A DNA stretch of 23,092 nt from a virus. The DNA lies in IMG/VR virus record IMGVR_UViG_3300027963_003677, positions 1 to 23,092 of that record; one strand, given 5' to 3'. How positions within the stretch are numbered: position 1 is the stretch's first letter; each line of letters opens with the position of its first letter. The notes beneath the pieces were generated by a model that made no database searches, was not told the DNA's origin, and saw only the letters and a program-made list of their open reading frames with translations. The position numbers were made by a program, and so were the translations under genes. Positions 1 through 6,206 of the stretch are shown here, piece by piece.

Positions 1-2
1 GA

Positions 3-278
3 ACTCCAGTAGGCTGGGGTCGTGCAACTGATATTGTAAATGGATCAGTAATGTCTCTTAGTACTGTTAAAAGAATGTATTCTTTTTTCTCACGTCACGA
101 AGTAGATAAAAAAGGTAAAGGTTTTTACGATGGTTTAGAGTTTCCCTCTAATGGAAGAATTATGTGGGATGCTTGGGGTGGAGATGCAGGGTTTTCATGG
201 AGCCGTGCAATTGTAGAAAGAGAAAAGAAAAAACTAGAAAAGGTTTGGCAGGGAACTGCCTTTGATTTAAGAAAGTAG
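3..278 (+). CDS. Phage protein, C-terminal fragment (5' end outside window)
   Basis: The reading frame is open from the window edge to a TAG at 276-278, so this is the last ~91 residues of a longer protein. A first internal ATG lies at 51, but the residues before it (GWGRATDIVNGS) continue the same domain, so a true upstream start is expected. The fragment contains GWGRA, then LSTVKRMYSFFSRHEVDKK, then GRIMWDAWGGDAG. I associate this pattern with a domain found at the C-termini of phage head-maturation protease or other structural proteins. The exact protein cannot be named from the fragment. It is followed after 6 nt by a small gene with its own Shine-Dalgarno sequence. Confidence 0.7.
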   Translation, partial: TPVGWGRATDIVNGSVMSLSTVKRMYSFFSRHEVDKKGKGFYDGLEFPSNGRIMWDAWGGDAGFSWSRAIVEREKKKLEKVWQGTAFDLRK

Positions 279-284
279 GGGGCA

Positions 285-446
285 ATGCAAAATTTAGAAA
301 AAAATGAATTGATTCAACTAGTAGGATTTTATAAACAAAAACTATCTGACGTAGAATTAGAGTCATTAAAACTACAACTTGAGGTTAATAAACTTAACTC
401 TATGGTTTTAAGTTTAAGCCAAGGACCAGTTAAAAAAACTAAATAA
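285..446 (+). CDS. Small coiled-coil-like phage protein (53 aa)
   Basis: The ATG at 285 follows a strong Shine-Dalgarno sequence (GGGGGC at 278-283), and the next gene starts one base after the stop. The product is a 53-residue, Leu/Lys/Glu-rich protein with leucines spaced as in an amphipathic helix (VELESLKLQLEVNKL) and a basic tail (KKTK). It has no cysteines or catalytic motif. No family is recognised. The length and heptad pattern suggest a short helical scaffold or binding protein, but that is inference. Confidence 0.7.
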   Translation: MQNLEKNELIQLVGFYKQKLSDVELESLKLQLEVNKLNSMVLSLSQGPVKKTK

Positions 447-447
447 T

Positions 448-876
448 ATGGAATATTTATTAGTTATAGGCTTGACATTGCTGTCTTATTGGTCTATAAT
501 TAAAATATCAAACAAAAGAAGGATGATATTTTTAAACAAGAATAAATATAGACAAAGTTCTATTTATGAAATGGTTAAAGATGTTGTTCCAAAGCAAAGG
601 TTTGATAAGCCTAAAGTTATAACGCAATCTCAAAAACATATTCAAAAAAATATGCTAAGAGTCGTAATAGCAGAAGGAAGTGCATACTGGATATTAAATA
701 ATGTTTTCTATACTGCAAACGCTATAAATGGCAGGGTAGATGAAGAAACAATAAAGCCATTAGATATTGAAAATATGCCAACAAAAGAATTAGAAAAGAT
801 GTTATCAATACTTGATGACTTAAAACAAGGGGTAGGACCAAATGATAGTAGCAGTACAGGGAACAAAGGAATTTAA
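448..876 (+). CDS. Membrane-anchored hypothetical protein (142 aa)
   Basis: The ATG at 448 lies one base after the previous stop. The N-terminus is one hydrophobic segment (residues ~3-19, LLVIGLTLLSYWSIIKI) followed by positive charges (NKRRM), so a single-pass protein with the bulk in the cytoplasm is likely. The remaining ~115 residues are mixed alpha/beta and end in a short, low-complexity Asp/Ser/Gly tail. The last 35 nt overlap the start of the next gene, which is typical translational coupling. I do not recognise the family, and no catalytic motif is visible. Confidence 0.75.
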   Translation: MEYLLVIGLTLLSYWSIIKISNKRRMIFLNKNKYRQSSIYEMVKDVVPKQRFDKPKVITQSQKHIQKNMLRVVIAEGSAYWILNNVFYTANAINGRVDEETIKPLDIENMPTKELEKMLSILDDLKQGVGPNDSSSTGNKGI

Positions 877-1192
877 CGACTATAACGTATTCCTTCGTGC
901 TATGAGCGTTGCTTTATCTGGCATGAAAGATGGAGATAATGATTTTATTATTTACTCCGCTGGTCCATCAAGAATAAATCATTTTGTTTCAGAGTTTTCT
1001 AATTTATCAGAACGAGGAATGAAAGCAAGAGGCAAAAAAATTAAGTTTTATAATGCTGCGCCAGTGTGGTTAAGTGAAAATATAAATCAAATTAATTATT
1101 TTGCTTTTTTAAGTCGTCCAAAAGAATCAAAATCAAAATTAGTTTTAGTTGCAGAAGCCAACAACATTGATGTTGGTCTTTTTAGGTATTAG
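842..1192 (+). CDS. SLOG/DUF2493-like nucleotide-binding protein (116 aa)
   Basis: The start ATG at 842 lies inside the end of the previous gene, with GGGG/TAGGA sequences just upstream. The protein opens with a beta strand and loop (MIVAVQGTKEFNDY), the pattern of SLOG/DUF2493 Rossmann-like proteins that bind nucleotides. A second strand (DFIIYSAGPSRIN) and a third region (KIKFYNAAPVWL) follow, as expected for alternating beta-alpha units. It is shorter than many stand-alone SLOG proteins. The assignment rests on fold pattern only, and the substrate is unknown. It sits in a co-directional operon just ahead of a WhiB-like gene. Confidence 0.6.
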   Translation: MIVAVQGTKEFNDYNVFLRAMSVALSGMKDGDNDFIIYSAGPSRINHFVSEFSNLSERGMKARGKKIKFYNAAPVWLSENINQINYFAFLSRPKESKSKLVLVAEANNIDVGLFRY

Positions 1193-1201
1193 GAGAATAG
1201 A

Positions 1202-1411
1202 ATGATTATTAGAAGTTTAAATACAATGGAAAAAATTATAAATAAAAATAAAAACCTGTTGTGGCGTGGTTGGGATGTAATTGATTTAAAAGAATCAGAC
1301 GTTGCTAAAACATCTCCTATGGGCATTAGAGTAAAAGATAAGTGGTATTTGCATAGAATATATAAACCTGGTCGTAATGGTTGGGACATACCAAATAAGT
1401 ATAAGGATTAA
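1202..1411 (+). CDS. Small hypothetical protein (69 aa)
   Basis: The ATG at 1202 follows an AGGAG at 1191-1195, giving good spacing, and the WhiB-like gene begins two bases after the stop. The 69-residue product is basic and tryptophan-rich (LLWRGWDVIDL, KDKWYLHRIYKPGRNGWDIP). There is no membrane segment and there are no cysteines. It resembles a compact all-beta phage protein, but I do not recognise it. Its placement directly before WhiB suggests co-transcription and perhaps co-translation. Confidence 0.7.
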   Translation: MIIRSLNTMEKIINKNKNLLWRGWDVIDLKESDVAKTSPMGIRVKDKWYLHRIYKPGRNGWDIPNKYKD

Positions 1412-1413
1412 TC

Positions 1414-1695
1414 TTGAAGCAGCATTTGTGGAAAGACGAAGCCTTGTGTTTAGGAATGGACAACAACGCATTTTTTGATAAGTATGAAGATCACGAAGGA
1501 TCTAGGAAAGATATTGACGCACTTTGTAAACAATGCCCAGTAAAGAAAATATGCTTTGCAAACGGTATATCTGGAAAAGAGTGGGGCGTTTGGGGTGGAG
1601 TATACTTAGAAGGTGGAGAAGTTTCAAGAGAATTTAATAAACACAAAACTAAAAAAGACTGGTCAATTACTTGGCAAGCACTAACAATGGAGTAA
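1414..1695 (+). CDS. WhiB-like [4Fe-4S] transcription factor
   Basis: A TTG start at 1414 is preceded by AAGGA at 1404-1408; no ATG fits better. The 93-residue protein carries four cysteines in WhiB order: C12, then C38-x2-C41-x5-C47. These are followed by the family's turn motif GVWGG (residues 58-62) and a basic C-terminal segment. WhiB proteins occur only in Actinobacteria and their phages. They bind an iron-sulfur cluster and usually regulate transcription with the primary sigma factor. Phage versions such as WhiB of TM4 can down-regulate host whiB2 and contribute to superinfection exclusion. This gene is the best single marker that the host is an actinobacterium. The stop overlaps the next possible ATG (TAATG). 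Confidence 0.92.
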   Translation: MKQHLWKDEALCLGMDNNAFFDKYEDHEGSRKDIDALCKQCPVKKICFANGISGKEWGVWGGVYLEGGEVSREFNKHKTKKDWSITWQALTME

Positions 1696-1697
1696 TG

Positions 1698-2459
1698 ATG
1701 ATTATACAAATAATTGGATTACCTGGTTCTGGTAAGACGGAACTGGCAAAAGCATTAAAAGAACGCATTAACGCTATCCATCTTAATGCAGATGAAGTAC
1801 GTGCTACAGTTAATTCTGATCTTGGATTTACCCCAGAAGATCGCATAGAGCAGGCACGACGCATGGGGGAAATGGCAAGACTTATTGCCAACCAAGGAGT
1901 TGCCCCAGTAATTGTAGATTTTGTTTGTCCAACAGATGCGACAAGAGAAGCATTTGGTAAACCAGATATTTTAATTTTTATGGATACAATTAAAAAAGGC
2001 AGATTTAAAGATACAAATAAGATGTTTGTAGCACCAAAAGAATTTGACTTTATGTTTTCTGATCATGAAAAAAATTCATACGAAAAAGCAAGTTTAATTA
2101 TTTCTTTGTTTGAATTACATGATTGGTCTGCACCAACAACACTTATGCTTGGTCGCTATCAACCATGGCATGAAGGGCATCATGCTTTGTATTTACAGGC
2201 TGGAATGAGAACAAACCAAGTACTACTTGGAGTACGCAATACATATAATACTAGCGAAAAGGATCCACTTACATTTGATGAAGTAAAGGGTTATATTGCT
2301 AAGGATGAGTTTATGAAAGGTGCAATGGTATTGCGTTTGCCAAACATTACTAACATTGTCTATGGCCGTGACGTTGGATACAAAATTGAACAAGTAGATT
2401 TGGGGGCAGACATTCATGCTATTTCGGCTACTGAAAAACGTCGTGAACTGGGCATCTAA
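1698..2459 (+). CDS. Fused APS-kinase-like P-loop kinase and HxGH nucleotidyltransferase
   Basis: Tandem ATGs lie at 1695 and 1698; GGAG at 1689-1692 is better spaced for 1698 (5 nt). The N-terminal half (1-~140) has a Walker A GLPGSGKT at residues 7-14. It is followed by LNADEVR and DLGFTPEDR, closely matching the adenylylsulfate-kinase pattern. The C-terminal half (~146-253) has GRYQPWHEGHH with an HxGH motif (158-161) and a late ISATEKRR resembling the ISGT-x-R motif of NMN/cytidylyl-type adenylyltransferases. The kinase could phosphorylate a small nucleotide and the second domain adenylylate one. NAD salvage (NadR-like logic) is possible, and so is APS/PAPS chemistry. Substrates cannot be settled from the sequence. 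The domain order is opposite to NadR, in which the transferase precedes the kinase. Confidence 0.85.
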   Translation: MIIQIIGLPGSGKTELAKALKERINAIHLNADEVRATVNSDLGFTPEDRIEQARRMGEMARLIANQGVAPVIVDFVCPTDATREAFGKPDILIFMDTIKKGRFKDTNKMFVAPKEFDFMFSDHEKNSYEKASLIISLFELHDWSAPTTLMLGRYQPWHEGHHALYLQAGMRTNQVLLGVRNTYNTSEKDPLTFDEVKGYIAKDEFMKGAMVLRLPNITNIVYGRDVGYKIEQVDLGADIHAISATEKRRELGI

Positions 2460-2547
2460 TGTTGGACATGGAATTGCAGATGCAGAAGATAGATTTGTTA
2501 AAAGCATGTTTGAAGAGGATATAGATCATGAAAGTAACGAAGACTAG
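2416..2547 (+). CDS. Probable small overlapping gene (43 aa)
   Basis: This frame is +1 to its neighbours and bridges the 68-nt space between the kinase/transferase and the DUF2061 gene, overlapping both (44 nt and 20 nt). The ATG at 2416 follows a GGGGG run at 2402-2406. A GTG at 2443 is an alternative. The product has a hydrophobic/basic start (MLFRLLKNVVNWASNVGHG) and an acidic end (FEEDIDHESNED). The stretch between the flanking genes is read best in this frame. No family is recognised. Confidence 0.5.
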   Translation: MLFRLLKNVVNWASNVGHGIADAEDRFVKSMFEEDIDHESNED

Positions 2548-2731
2548 ATCATTTGTTAAAGCACTAAGTTATCGCATTTGGGGAACGCTTTCTTCTGTTG
2601 CTGTTGCTTATGTTATAACAAAGAATGCTTCACTATCCATAACAATTGCATTTTGGGAAACAATAGTTAAAGTCTTTATTTACTACGCACATGAGCGTGG
2701 TTGGAATAAGATTCAATGGGGTAGAAAGTGA
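2528..2731 (+). CDS. DUF2061-family membrane protein (67 aa)
   Basis: The protein begins with the basic RSFVKALSYRIWGT segment and then has two hydrophobic helices (residues ~18-32 and ~36-52). It ends YYAHERGWNKIQWG. This matches the DUF2061 signature: R-S-x-x-K-A-x-S-[WY]-R-x-x-G-T at the start and Y-Y-x-H-E-R-x-W at the end. Family members are small inner-membrane proteins of unknown function; in bacteria some sit beside sulfate-assimilation genes. That association is interesting here because the preceding gene has an APS-kinase-like domain. Translation is coupled to the next gene through TGATG. Confidence 0.82.
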   Translation: MKVTKTRSFVKALSYRIWGTLSSVAVAYVITKNASLSITIAFWETIVKVFIYYAHERGWNKIQWGRK

Positions 2732-2961
2732 TGTATACGAATGAAATGCGTAGGGCTGTACACTCAATTACACCGCCTAAAGGATTTGGTATAGAAATTA
2801 TTGACAATGAGCACTTCCTTACAGTAAAATTAGATGAGTATAAATTTCTAAAAATGTTGCATGATGAAAAAATAGAAGCACTAAAGTATGTTGTTCAAAT
2901 AAAAAAGGCTTTAGAAATAAATGGAGCAATTGTGTTAGTAACCAGAGAGGCAGTAAAATGA
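2731..2961 (+). CDS. Small hypothetical protein (76 aa)
   Basis: The ATG at 2731 overlaps the previous TGA by one base, with GGGG about 9 nt upstream. A GTG at 2728 in the same frame is less likely. The 76-residue product is mixed alpha/beta: FGIEIIDNEHFLTVKLDE, then a lysine-rich helix, then a final strand (GAIVLVTREA). There are no cysteines and no membrane span. I do not recognise the family. The next gene starts inside its stop (ATGA). Confidence 0.7.
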   Translation: MYTNEMRRAVHSITPPKGFGIEIIDNEHFLTVKLDEYKFLKMLHDEKIEALKYVVQIKKALEINGAIVLVTREAVK

Positions 2962-3089
2962 TAAAACAGATTGGATTGTTTTTTATTTGTAAAATTAAAT
3001 CACATAACCTTGTTGACGCTGGCTCTTGTCCATTTACTGGTAAAAGTTATTCAGCCTGTCTAAGATGTGGAGTAACAGTAACAAAATGA
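2958..3089 (+). CDS. DUF1660-like zinc-ribbon miniprotein (43 aa)
   Basis: This 43-residue gene is joined to both neighbours by ATGA overlaps. Cysteines occur at residues 11, 24, 34 and 37, the last pair as CLRCG. The order 'C, K-x-H, then a C-x-x-C-G knuckle' resembles DUF1660-type phage miniproteins and other one-zinc ribbons. The function is unknown. Such proteins may bind nucleic acid or host proteins. The tight coupling supports it as a real gene despite its size. Confidence 0.65.
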   Translation: MIKQIGLFFICKIKSHNLVDAGSCPFTGKSYSACLRCGVTVTK

Positions 3090-3214
3090 AAAAGAAAATA
3101 ATTATATTAATACTGTCAGCAATATCTATTTTTATTGCAATTAATTTATTCTTTGCTTCAAGGCTTAGTCAATTATCAGACTTAGATTTATTTGACATTG
3201 AGGAAGATGATTAA
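3086..3214 (+). CDS. Small single-pass membrane protein (42 aa)
   Basis: The ATG overlaps the previous stop (ATGA), and the stop overlaps the next start (TAATG). The product has a basic start (MKKK), one hydrophobic helix (IIILILSAISIFIAINLFF) and a strongly acidic tail (DLDLFDIEEDD). That predicts an inserted peptide with an acidic extracellular or cytoplasmic tail. It could also be an uncleaved signal anchor. It is too small to assign. Confidence 0.65.
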   Translation: MKKKIIILILSAISIFIAINLFFASRLSQLSDLDLFDIEEDD

Positions 3215-3702
3215 TGCAAACCTTTTTACCATACAAAGACTTTGATCAATGTGCTGAGACTCTTGACAATAAACGTTTAAATAAACAGATATTAGAGTCT
3301 TATCAGATACTCAAGGTTTTATCTGGTCAATCCGCTTCAGGCGCATGGCGCAATCACCCAGCGGTATTGATGTGGAAAAACGCTGAAAAATCATTACTCA
3401 CGTATACAAGAGCCATGATTAAAGAGGCTAGCCTTAGAGGTATTAAGACAGACAAGAATGAGGCCAACATAGAGGCTCTGAAGGCCGTTTCTGGGCATCT
3501 GTGGGGTACTGATAAGCCAGTCTGGAGTAAAGCATCTCATGTAAATCGTGTCAATATTACCCATAGAGCCAACCTTTATCGTAAAGATTATATTTATTAT
3601 GCAGAGTTTTATAAAGATACTCAGAGTGAATATAACAAACCTTGTTGCGAGAAGTGTTTATACTATTGGACAACTCACGCCATTAGGGATAGAGTACAAT
3701 AG
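3214..3702 (+). CDS. Pyrimidine-dimer-DNA-glycosylase-like protein (MSMEG_6728 type)
   Basis: The start is the ATG overlapping the previous TAA, with AGGAAG at 3201-3206. The N-terminus (MQTFLPYKDFDQCAETLDNK, RLNKQ) and the following GAWRNHPAVLMW are the hallmarks of the Pyr_excise/MSMEG_6728-like family. That family is named after T4 endonuclease V (DenV) and is common in actinobacteria and their phages. Members are predicted to excise UV photoproducts from DNA; biochemical proof is sparse for this branch. The ~160-residue length is normal. The C-terminus adds a small cysteine cluster (CCEKC) that might bind metal. In a phage it would repair genomes exposed to sunlight, which suits a surface-water habitat (inference). 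Confidence 0.85.
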   Translation: MQTFLPYKDFDQCAETLDNKRLNKQILESYQILKVLSGQSASGAWRNHPAVLMWKNAEKSLLTYTRAMIKEASLRGIKTDKNEANIEALKAVSGHLWGTDKPVWSKASHVNRVNITHRANLYRKDYIYYAEFYKDTQSEYNKPCCEKCLYYWTTHAIRDRVQ

Positions 3703-3707
3703 ATATT

Positions 3708-4070
3708 ATGGAAATGATGTTTTTGATATTTTTTGCTACCCTGTCTTTTTCCTTTGGGCTATCCTATTGGGCTACCTTTGATAAACTAAAAAAGTCTAAC
3801 CTATTGTTGGCTGAACTTTTTATAAAAACCAGGGCACTTGAAGAGTTAAACTCTCAAATAGATAACGGCATCAGTATGTCTGACGACACAATACATAAAG
3901 AAAACTTTATAAAGTTTCTCTCTGATTCAAGAGATTGGGCTTTTGAGTACATTGAAAAGTCACAGCAAACCATTAAAGAGGTTTCAGATGAATTAAGGAT
4001 AAAAGGTTTGGATAACTATTCTGAAAAACTTTTAGCCCTTTTACCAGAAACAAATCAAGAAAAAAGATAA
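3708..4070 (+). CDS. Membrane-anchored coiled-coil protein (120 aa)
   Basis: The ATG at 3708 begins a hydrophobic N-terminal segment (FLIFFATLSFSFGLSYWATF). A long, charged helical region follows (KKSNLLLAELFIKTRALEELN, then KFLSDSRDWAFEYIEKSQQTIKEV). This is a single-pass membrane protein with a coiled-coil-like body. It lies just before the XapX-like and holin-like genes, so a role at the envelope during lysis is possible, but no spanin or endolysin motif is seen. The family is not recognised. Confidence 0.7.
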   Translation: MEMMFLIFFATLSFSFGLSYWATFDKLKKSNLLLAELFIKTRALEELNSQIDNGISMSDDTIHKENFIKFLSDSRDWAFEYIEKSQQTIKEVSDELRIKGLDNYSEKLLALLPETNQEKR

Positions 4071-4071
4071 T

Positions 4072-4230
4072 ATGAAAGAGATTCTATTATCAACTATTAC
4101 AGGTTTTGGATGTGGTGTTGTATTTGCTGCATTCAAATTACCAGTCCCAGCACCACCAGTTTTTGCGGGAGTCGCAGGAATTTTTGGTCTATGGATTGGT
4201 TTTACAACAATAACAAAAGTTATATCCTAG
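4072..4230 (+). CDS. XapX-like small membrane protein (52 aa)
   Basis: Two hydrophobic helices flank the motif KLPVPAPPVFAGVAGIFGLW. This matches the short XapX/DUF1427 family (a glycine-rich helix, a P-x-P-A-P-P turn, then a second glycine-rich helix). Bacterial members are ~50-residue membrane proteins of unknown function. The ATG at 4072 lies one base after the upstream stop. The stop TAG overlaps the AGGAGG Shine-Dalgarno sequence of the following holin-like gene, so the two are very likely co-expressed. Confidence 0.68.
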   Translation: MKEILLSTITGFGCGVVFAAFKLPVPAPPVFAGVAGIFGLWIGFTTITKVIS

Positions 4231-4238
4231 GAGGAATA

Positions 4239-4517
4239 ATGAATAACCTATTAAACGATAAGACAAAGGCAATGCTGGCATCATACGGACGATCTGTCCT
4301 TGGTTCAGTAATTGCACTTTACATGGCTGGAGTAACAGATCCAAAGGATCTATGGGCTGCACTAGTTGCTGCTCTAGCGCCCGTTGCATTGAGAGCGCTC
4401 AATCCTAATGACAAGGCATTTGGCGTACTGCCAAACACAGGAGCAATTTCAGATGCTCTTGGTAAGATTGTGCCTGTTAAAAGTGCACCAAAGAAGAAAA
4501 CTACTAAAAAGAAGTAG
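4239..4517 (+). CDS. Holin-like phage membrane protein (92 aa)
   Basis: The start is set at the ATG 4239 behind AGGAGG (4229-4234), not at earlier in-frame codons inside the XapX-like gene. The protein has a hydrophobic region (residues ~12-30, SYGRSVLGSVIALYMAGV) and a second alanine-rich one (DLWAALVAALAPVALRAL). It then has NPNDKAFG and ends in a lysine-rich tail (KKKTTKKK). This arrangement matches holin-like proteins of actinophages. Holins assemble in the inner membrane and trigger lysis. No endolysin is adjacent, so the role is inferred from family resemblance. An intrinsic terminator lies directly downstream. Confidence 0.68.
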   Translation: MNNLLNDKTKAMLASYGRSVLGSVIALYMAGVTDPKDLWAALVAALAPVALRALNPNDKAFGVLPNTGAISDALGKIVPVKSAPKKKTTKKK

Positions 4518-4528
4518 TTTAATTATAG

Positions 4529-4563
4529 AAAATGGGTCTGGTTTTATTCTAGGCCCATTTTTT
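4529..4563 (+). terminator. Rho-independent terminator after holin-like gene
   Basis: ATGGGTCT at 4532-4539 pairs with AGGCCCAT at 4551-4558, an 8-bp stem with one G-T pair, extended by flanking A/T pairs. It ends in a run of six T residues (4558-4563). It separates the left gene block from the glycosyltransferase block. Confidence 0.85.
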
Positions 4564-4578
4564 AATTAAGGAGTTATT

Positions 4579-5310
4579 ATGAAAAAACTGTTGGTCGTGA
4601 TGCCAGTGCATAATGATGGAATGTATATTGAAAGAGCAATAAATAGTATAATTAATCAAACATTTCAAAATTTTGTTTTATATATAGTTAATGACTTATC
4701 AACAGACGACTCTTTAAATAAAATAGAAAAATATTTACATAATCCAAAAATTAGATTAATAAATAATGAAAAAAATGGTGGATGTTTTTATAGTAAAAAT
4801 ATTGGAATTAGTTTATTAGAAACAGAAGATTTTGATGTTTACACTACACACGATGCAGATGATTTTTCTGACTCAACAAGGTTTGAAAAAGTAATGAATA
4901 TATTCAACAATGAAGATATAATTGCATTAGAAGATTATGAATTAAGAATAGGTGGAATGGTGCCAGATTGGTACAACAAGCCTGGAGAAACAATGCCAAA
5001 TCATGCTCATGCATTTTTTAGTAAAAAGGCTTTTAGTATATTTGGATATTATGATAATTTTTTTTGTGGGGCAGATACTGATTATTGGCATAGAGCAATA
5101 AAATATAGCAAAATAAATCCATCTTCCATAGTTTTTACATTGCCAGAATTACTATACTATGCACAAGTGACTGGGAATAACATGATATTGAGATATGGAA
5201 AAGAAATAAGAGATCCATATTTTAAAAAACATATGGCAGAGATTGATAAGATGAAAGAAGAGAAAGATTTTTATAGAGCATTTTTTAATATAGAGGAGGC
5301 AATAAAATGA
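4579..5310 (+). CDS. Family 2 (GT-A) glycosyltransferase
   Basis: The ATG is preceded by GGAG (4570-4573). The protein begins with the GT2 nucleotide-binding strand (LLVVMPVHNDGMYIERAINS), followed by LYIVNDLSTDD and the acidic DxD-type motif HDADD at residues 91-95, which would bind metal and the nucleotide-sugar. The 243-residue length fits a soluble single-domain GT2. It is the first gene after the terminator and overlaps the epimerase gene by 4 nt (ATGA). It probably transfers a sugar onto a growing glycan. Donor and acceptor cannot be read from the sequence. The codons are very AT-rich, more so than in the block to its left. Confidence 0.88.
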   Translation: MKKLLVVMPVHNDGMYIERAINSIINQTFQNFVLYIVNDLSTDDSLNKIEKYLHNPKIRLINNEKNGGCFYSKNIGISLLETEDFDVYTTHDADDFSDSTRFEKVMNIFNNEDIIALEDYELRIGGMVPDWYNKPGETMPNHAHAFFSKKAFSIFGYYDNFFCGADTDYWHRAIKYSKINPSSIVFTLPELLYYAQVTGNNMILRYGKEIRDPYFKKHMAEIDKMKEEKDFYRAFFNIEEAIK

Positions 5311-6206
5311 AATACTTAGTAACTGGCGGTGCTGGATTTATTGGATCAAACATAGTTGATTCTTTAGTTAAACTTGGTCACGAAGTTGTTGTTATTGATA
5401 ATGAGTCTTCTGAGTCTCACGATCATTTTTTTTGGAATGAAAATGCAAAAAATTATAAATTAGACATATGTGATTATGAAAATACAAGAAATCTTTACGA
5501 TGGAGTTGACTACGTATTTCATGTTGCAGCAGAAGCAAGAATACAGAGAACAATAAAAAATCCAATAAGATCTGTAAAAACAAATGTAGTTGGAACTACA
5601 ACAGTACTTCAATGTTCAAAAGAGGCAAACGTTAAAAGAGTTATATATTCTTCAACATCTTCCGCATATGGAAGAAATGAAATACCAAATGAAGAAACAC
5701 AGCCAGACGATTGTTTAAACCCATACTCAATTTCTAAAGTTGCTGGAGAAAAATTATGTTCAATGTATACAAATATTTTTGGGCTAGATACAATAATATT
5801 TAGATATTTTAATGTATATGGAGATAAGCATCCGACAAAAGGTGTGTATGCCCCAGTGATTGGACTATTTGATGTTCAAAAATTAAATGGTGAAAAATTA
5901 ACAATTGTTGGCGATGGAGAACAAAGAAGAGACTTTACAAATGTTAAAGATGTTGTAGATATAAACATAATTGCAACAACAAAGGATATTGATCGTAAAT
6001 ATTTTGGCAATGTTTTTAATGTTGGAACTGGAACAAATTATTCTGTGAATCAGATTGCATCTTTTATATCAGATAACACTATTAATATTCCAGAAAGACT
6101 TGGCGAGGCAAGAGAAACACTTGCAAGTATTAAAAAAGTAAAAGAAGTCTTTGGTTGGGAACCAACTATAACTTTAGATCAATGGTTTAAAGAGAGAAGT
6201 ATTTAG
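5307..6206 (+). CDS. NAD-dependent sugar-nucleotide epimerase/dehydratase (extended SDR)
   Basis: The protein begins MKYLVTGGAGFIGSN, with the GxxGxxG NAD-binding motif at residues 7-13, and has the catalytic Y-x-x-x-K as Y140-S-I-S-K144 preceded by SSTSSAYG. Family landmarks such as RYFNVYG and GDGEQRRDFTNVKDVV are present. Together these place it with UDP-glucose 4-epimerase-type enzymes. It most likely makes an activated sugar for the neighbouring glycosyltransferases. The 299-residue length is typical. The GTG start of the next gene overlaps its stop by one base. The exact substrate is not determinable from the sequence. Confidence 0.9.
   Translation: MKYLVTGGAGFIGSNIVDSLVKLGHEVVVIDNESSESHDHFFWNENAKNYKLDICDYENTRNLYDGVDYVFHVAAEARIQRTIKNPIRSVKTNVVGTTTVLQCSKEANVKRVIYSSTSSAYGRNEIPNEETQPDDCLNPYSISKVAGEKLCSMYTNIFGLDTIIFRYFNVYGDKHPTKGVYAPVIGLFDVQKLNGEKLTIVGDGEQRRDFTNVKDVVDINIIATTKDIDRKYFGNVFNVGTGTNYSVNQIASFISDNTINIPERLGEARETLASIKKVKEVFGWEPTITLDQWFKERSI

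Noticed and set aside
1671-1697. Upstream start for the kinase/nucleotidyltransferase at 1671
   Set aside because: It lies inside the WhiB-like gene without a suitable ribosome site. The tandem ATGs at 1695/1698 directly precede the P-loop strand and follow GGAG.
4110-4238. N-terminal extension of the holin-like gene to 4110
   Set aside because: It overlaps the complete XapX-like gene and adds Cys/Ser-rich sequence unlike a holin. AGGAGG fixes the start at 4239.
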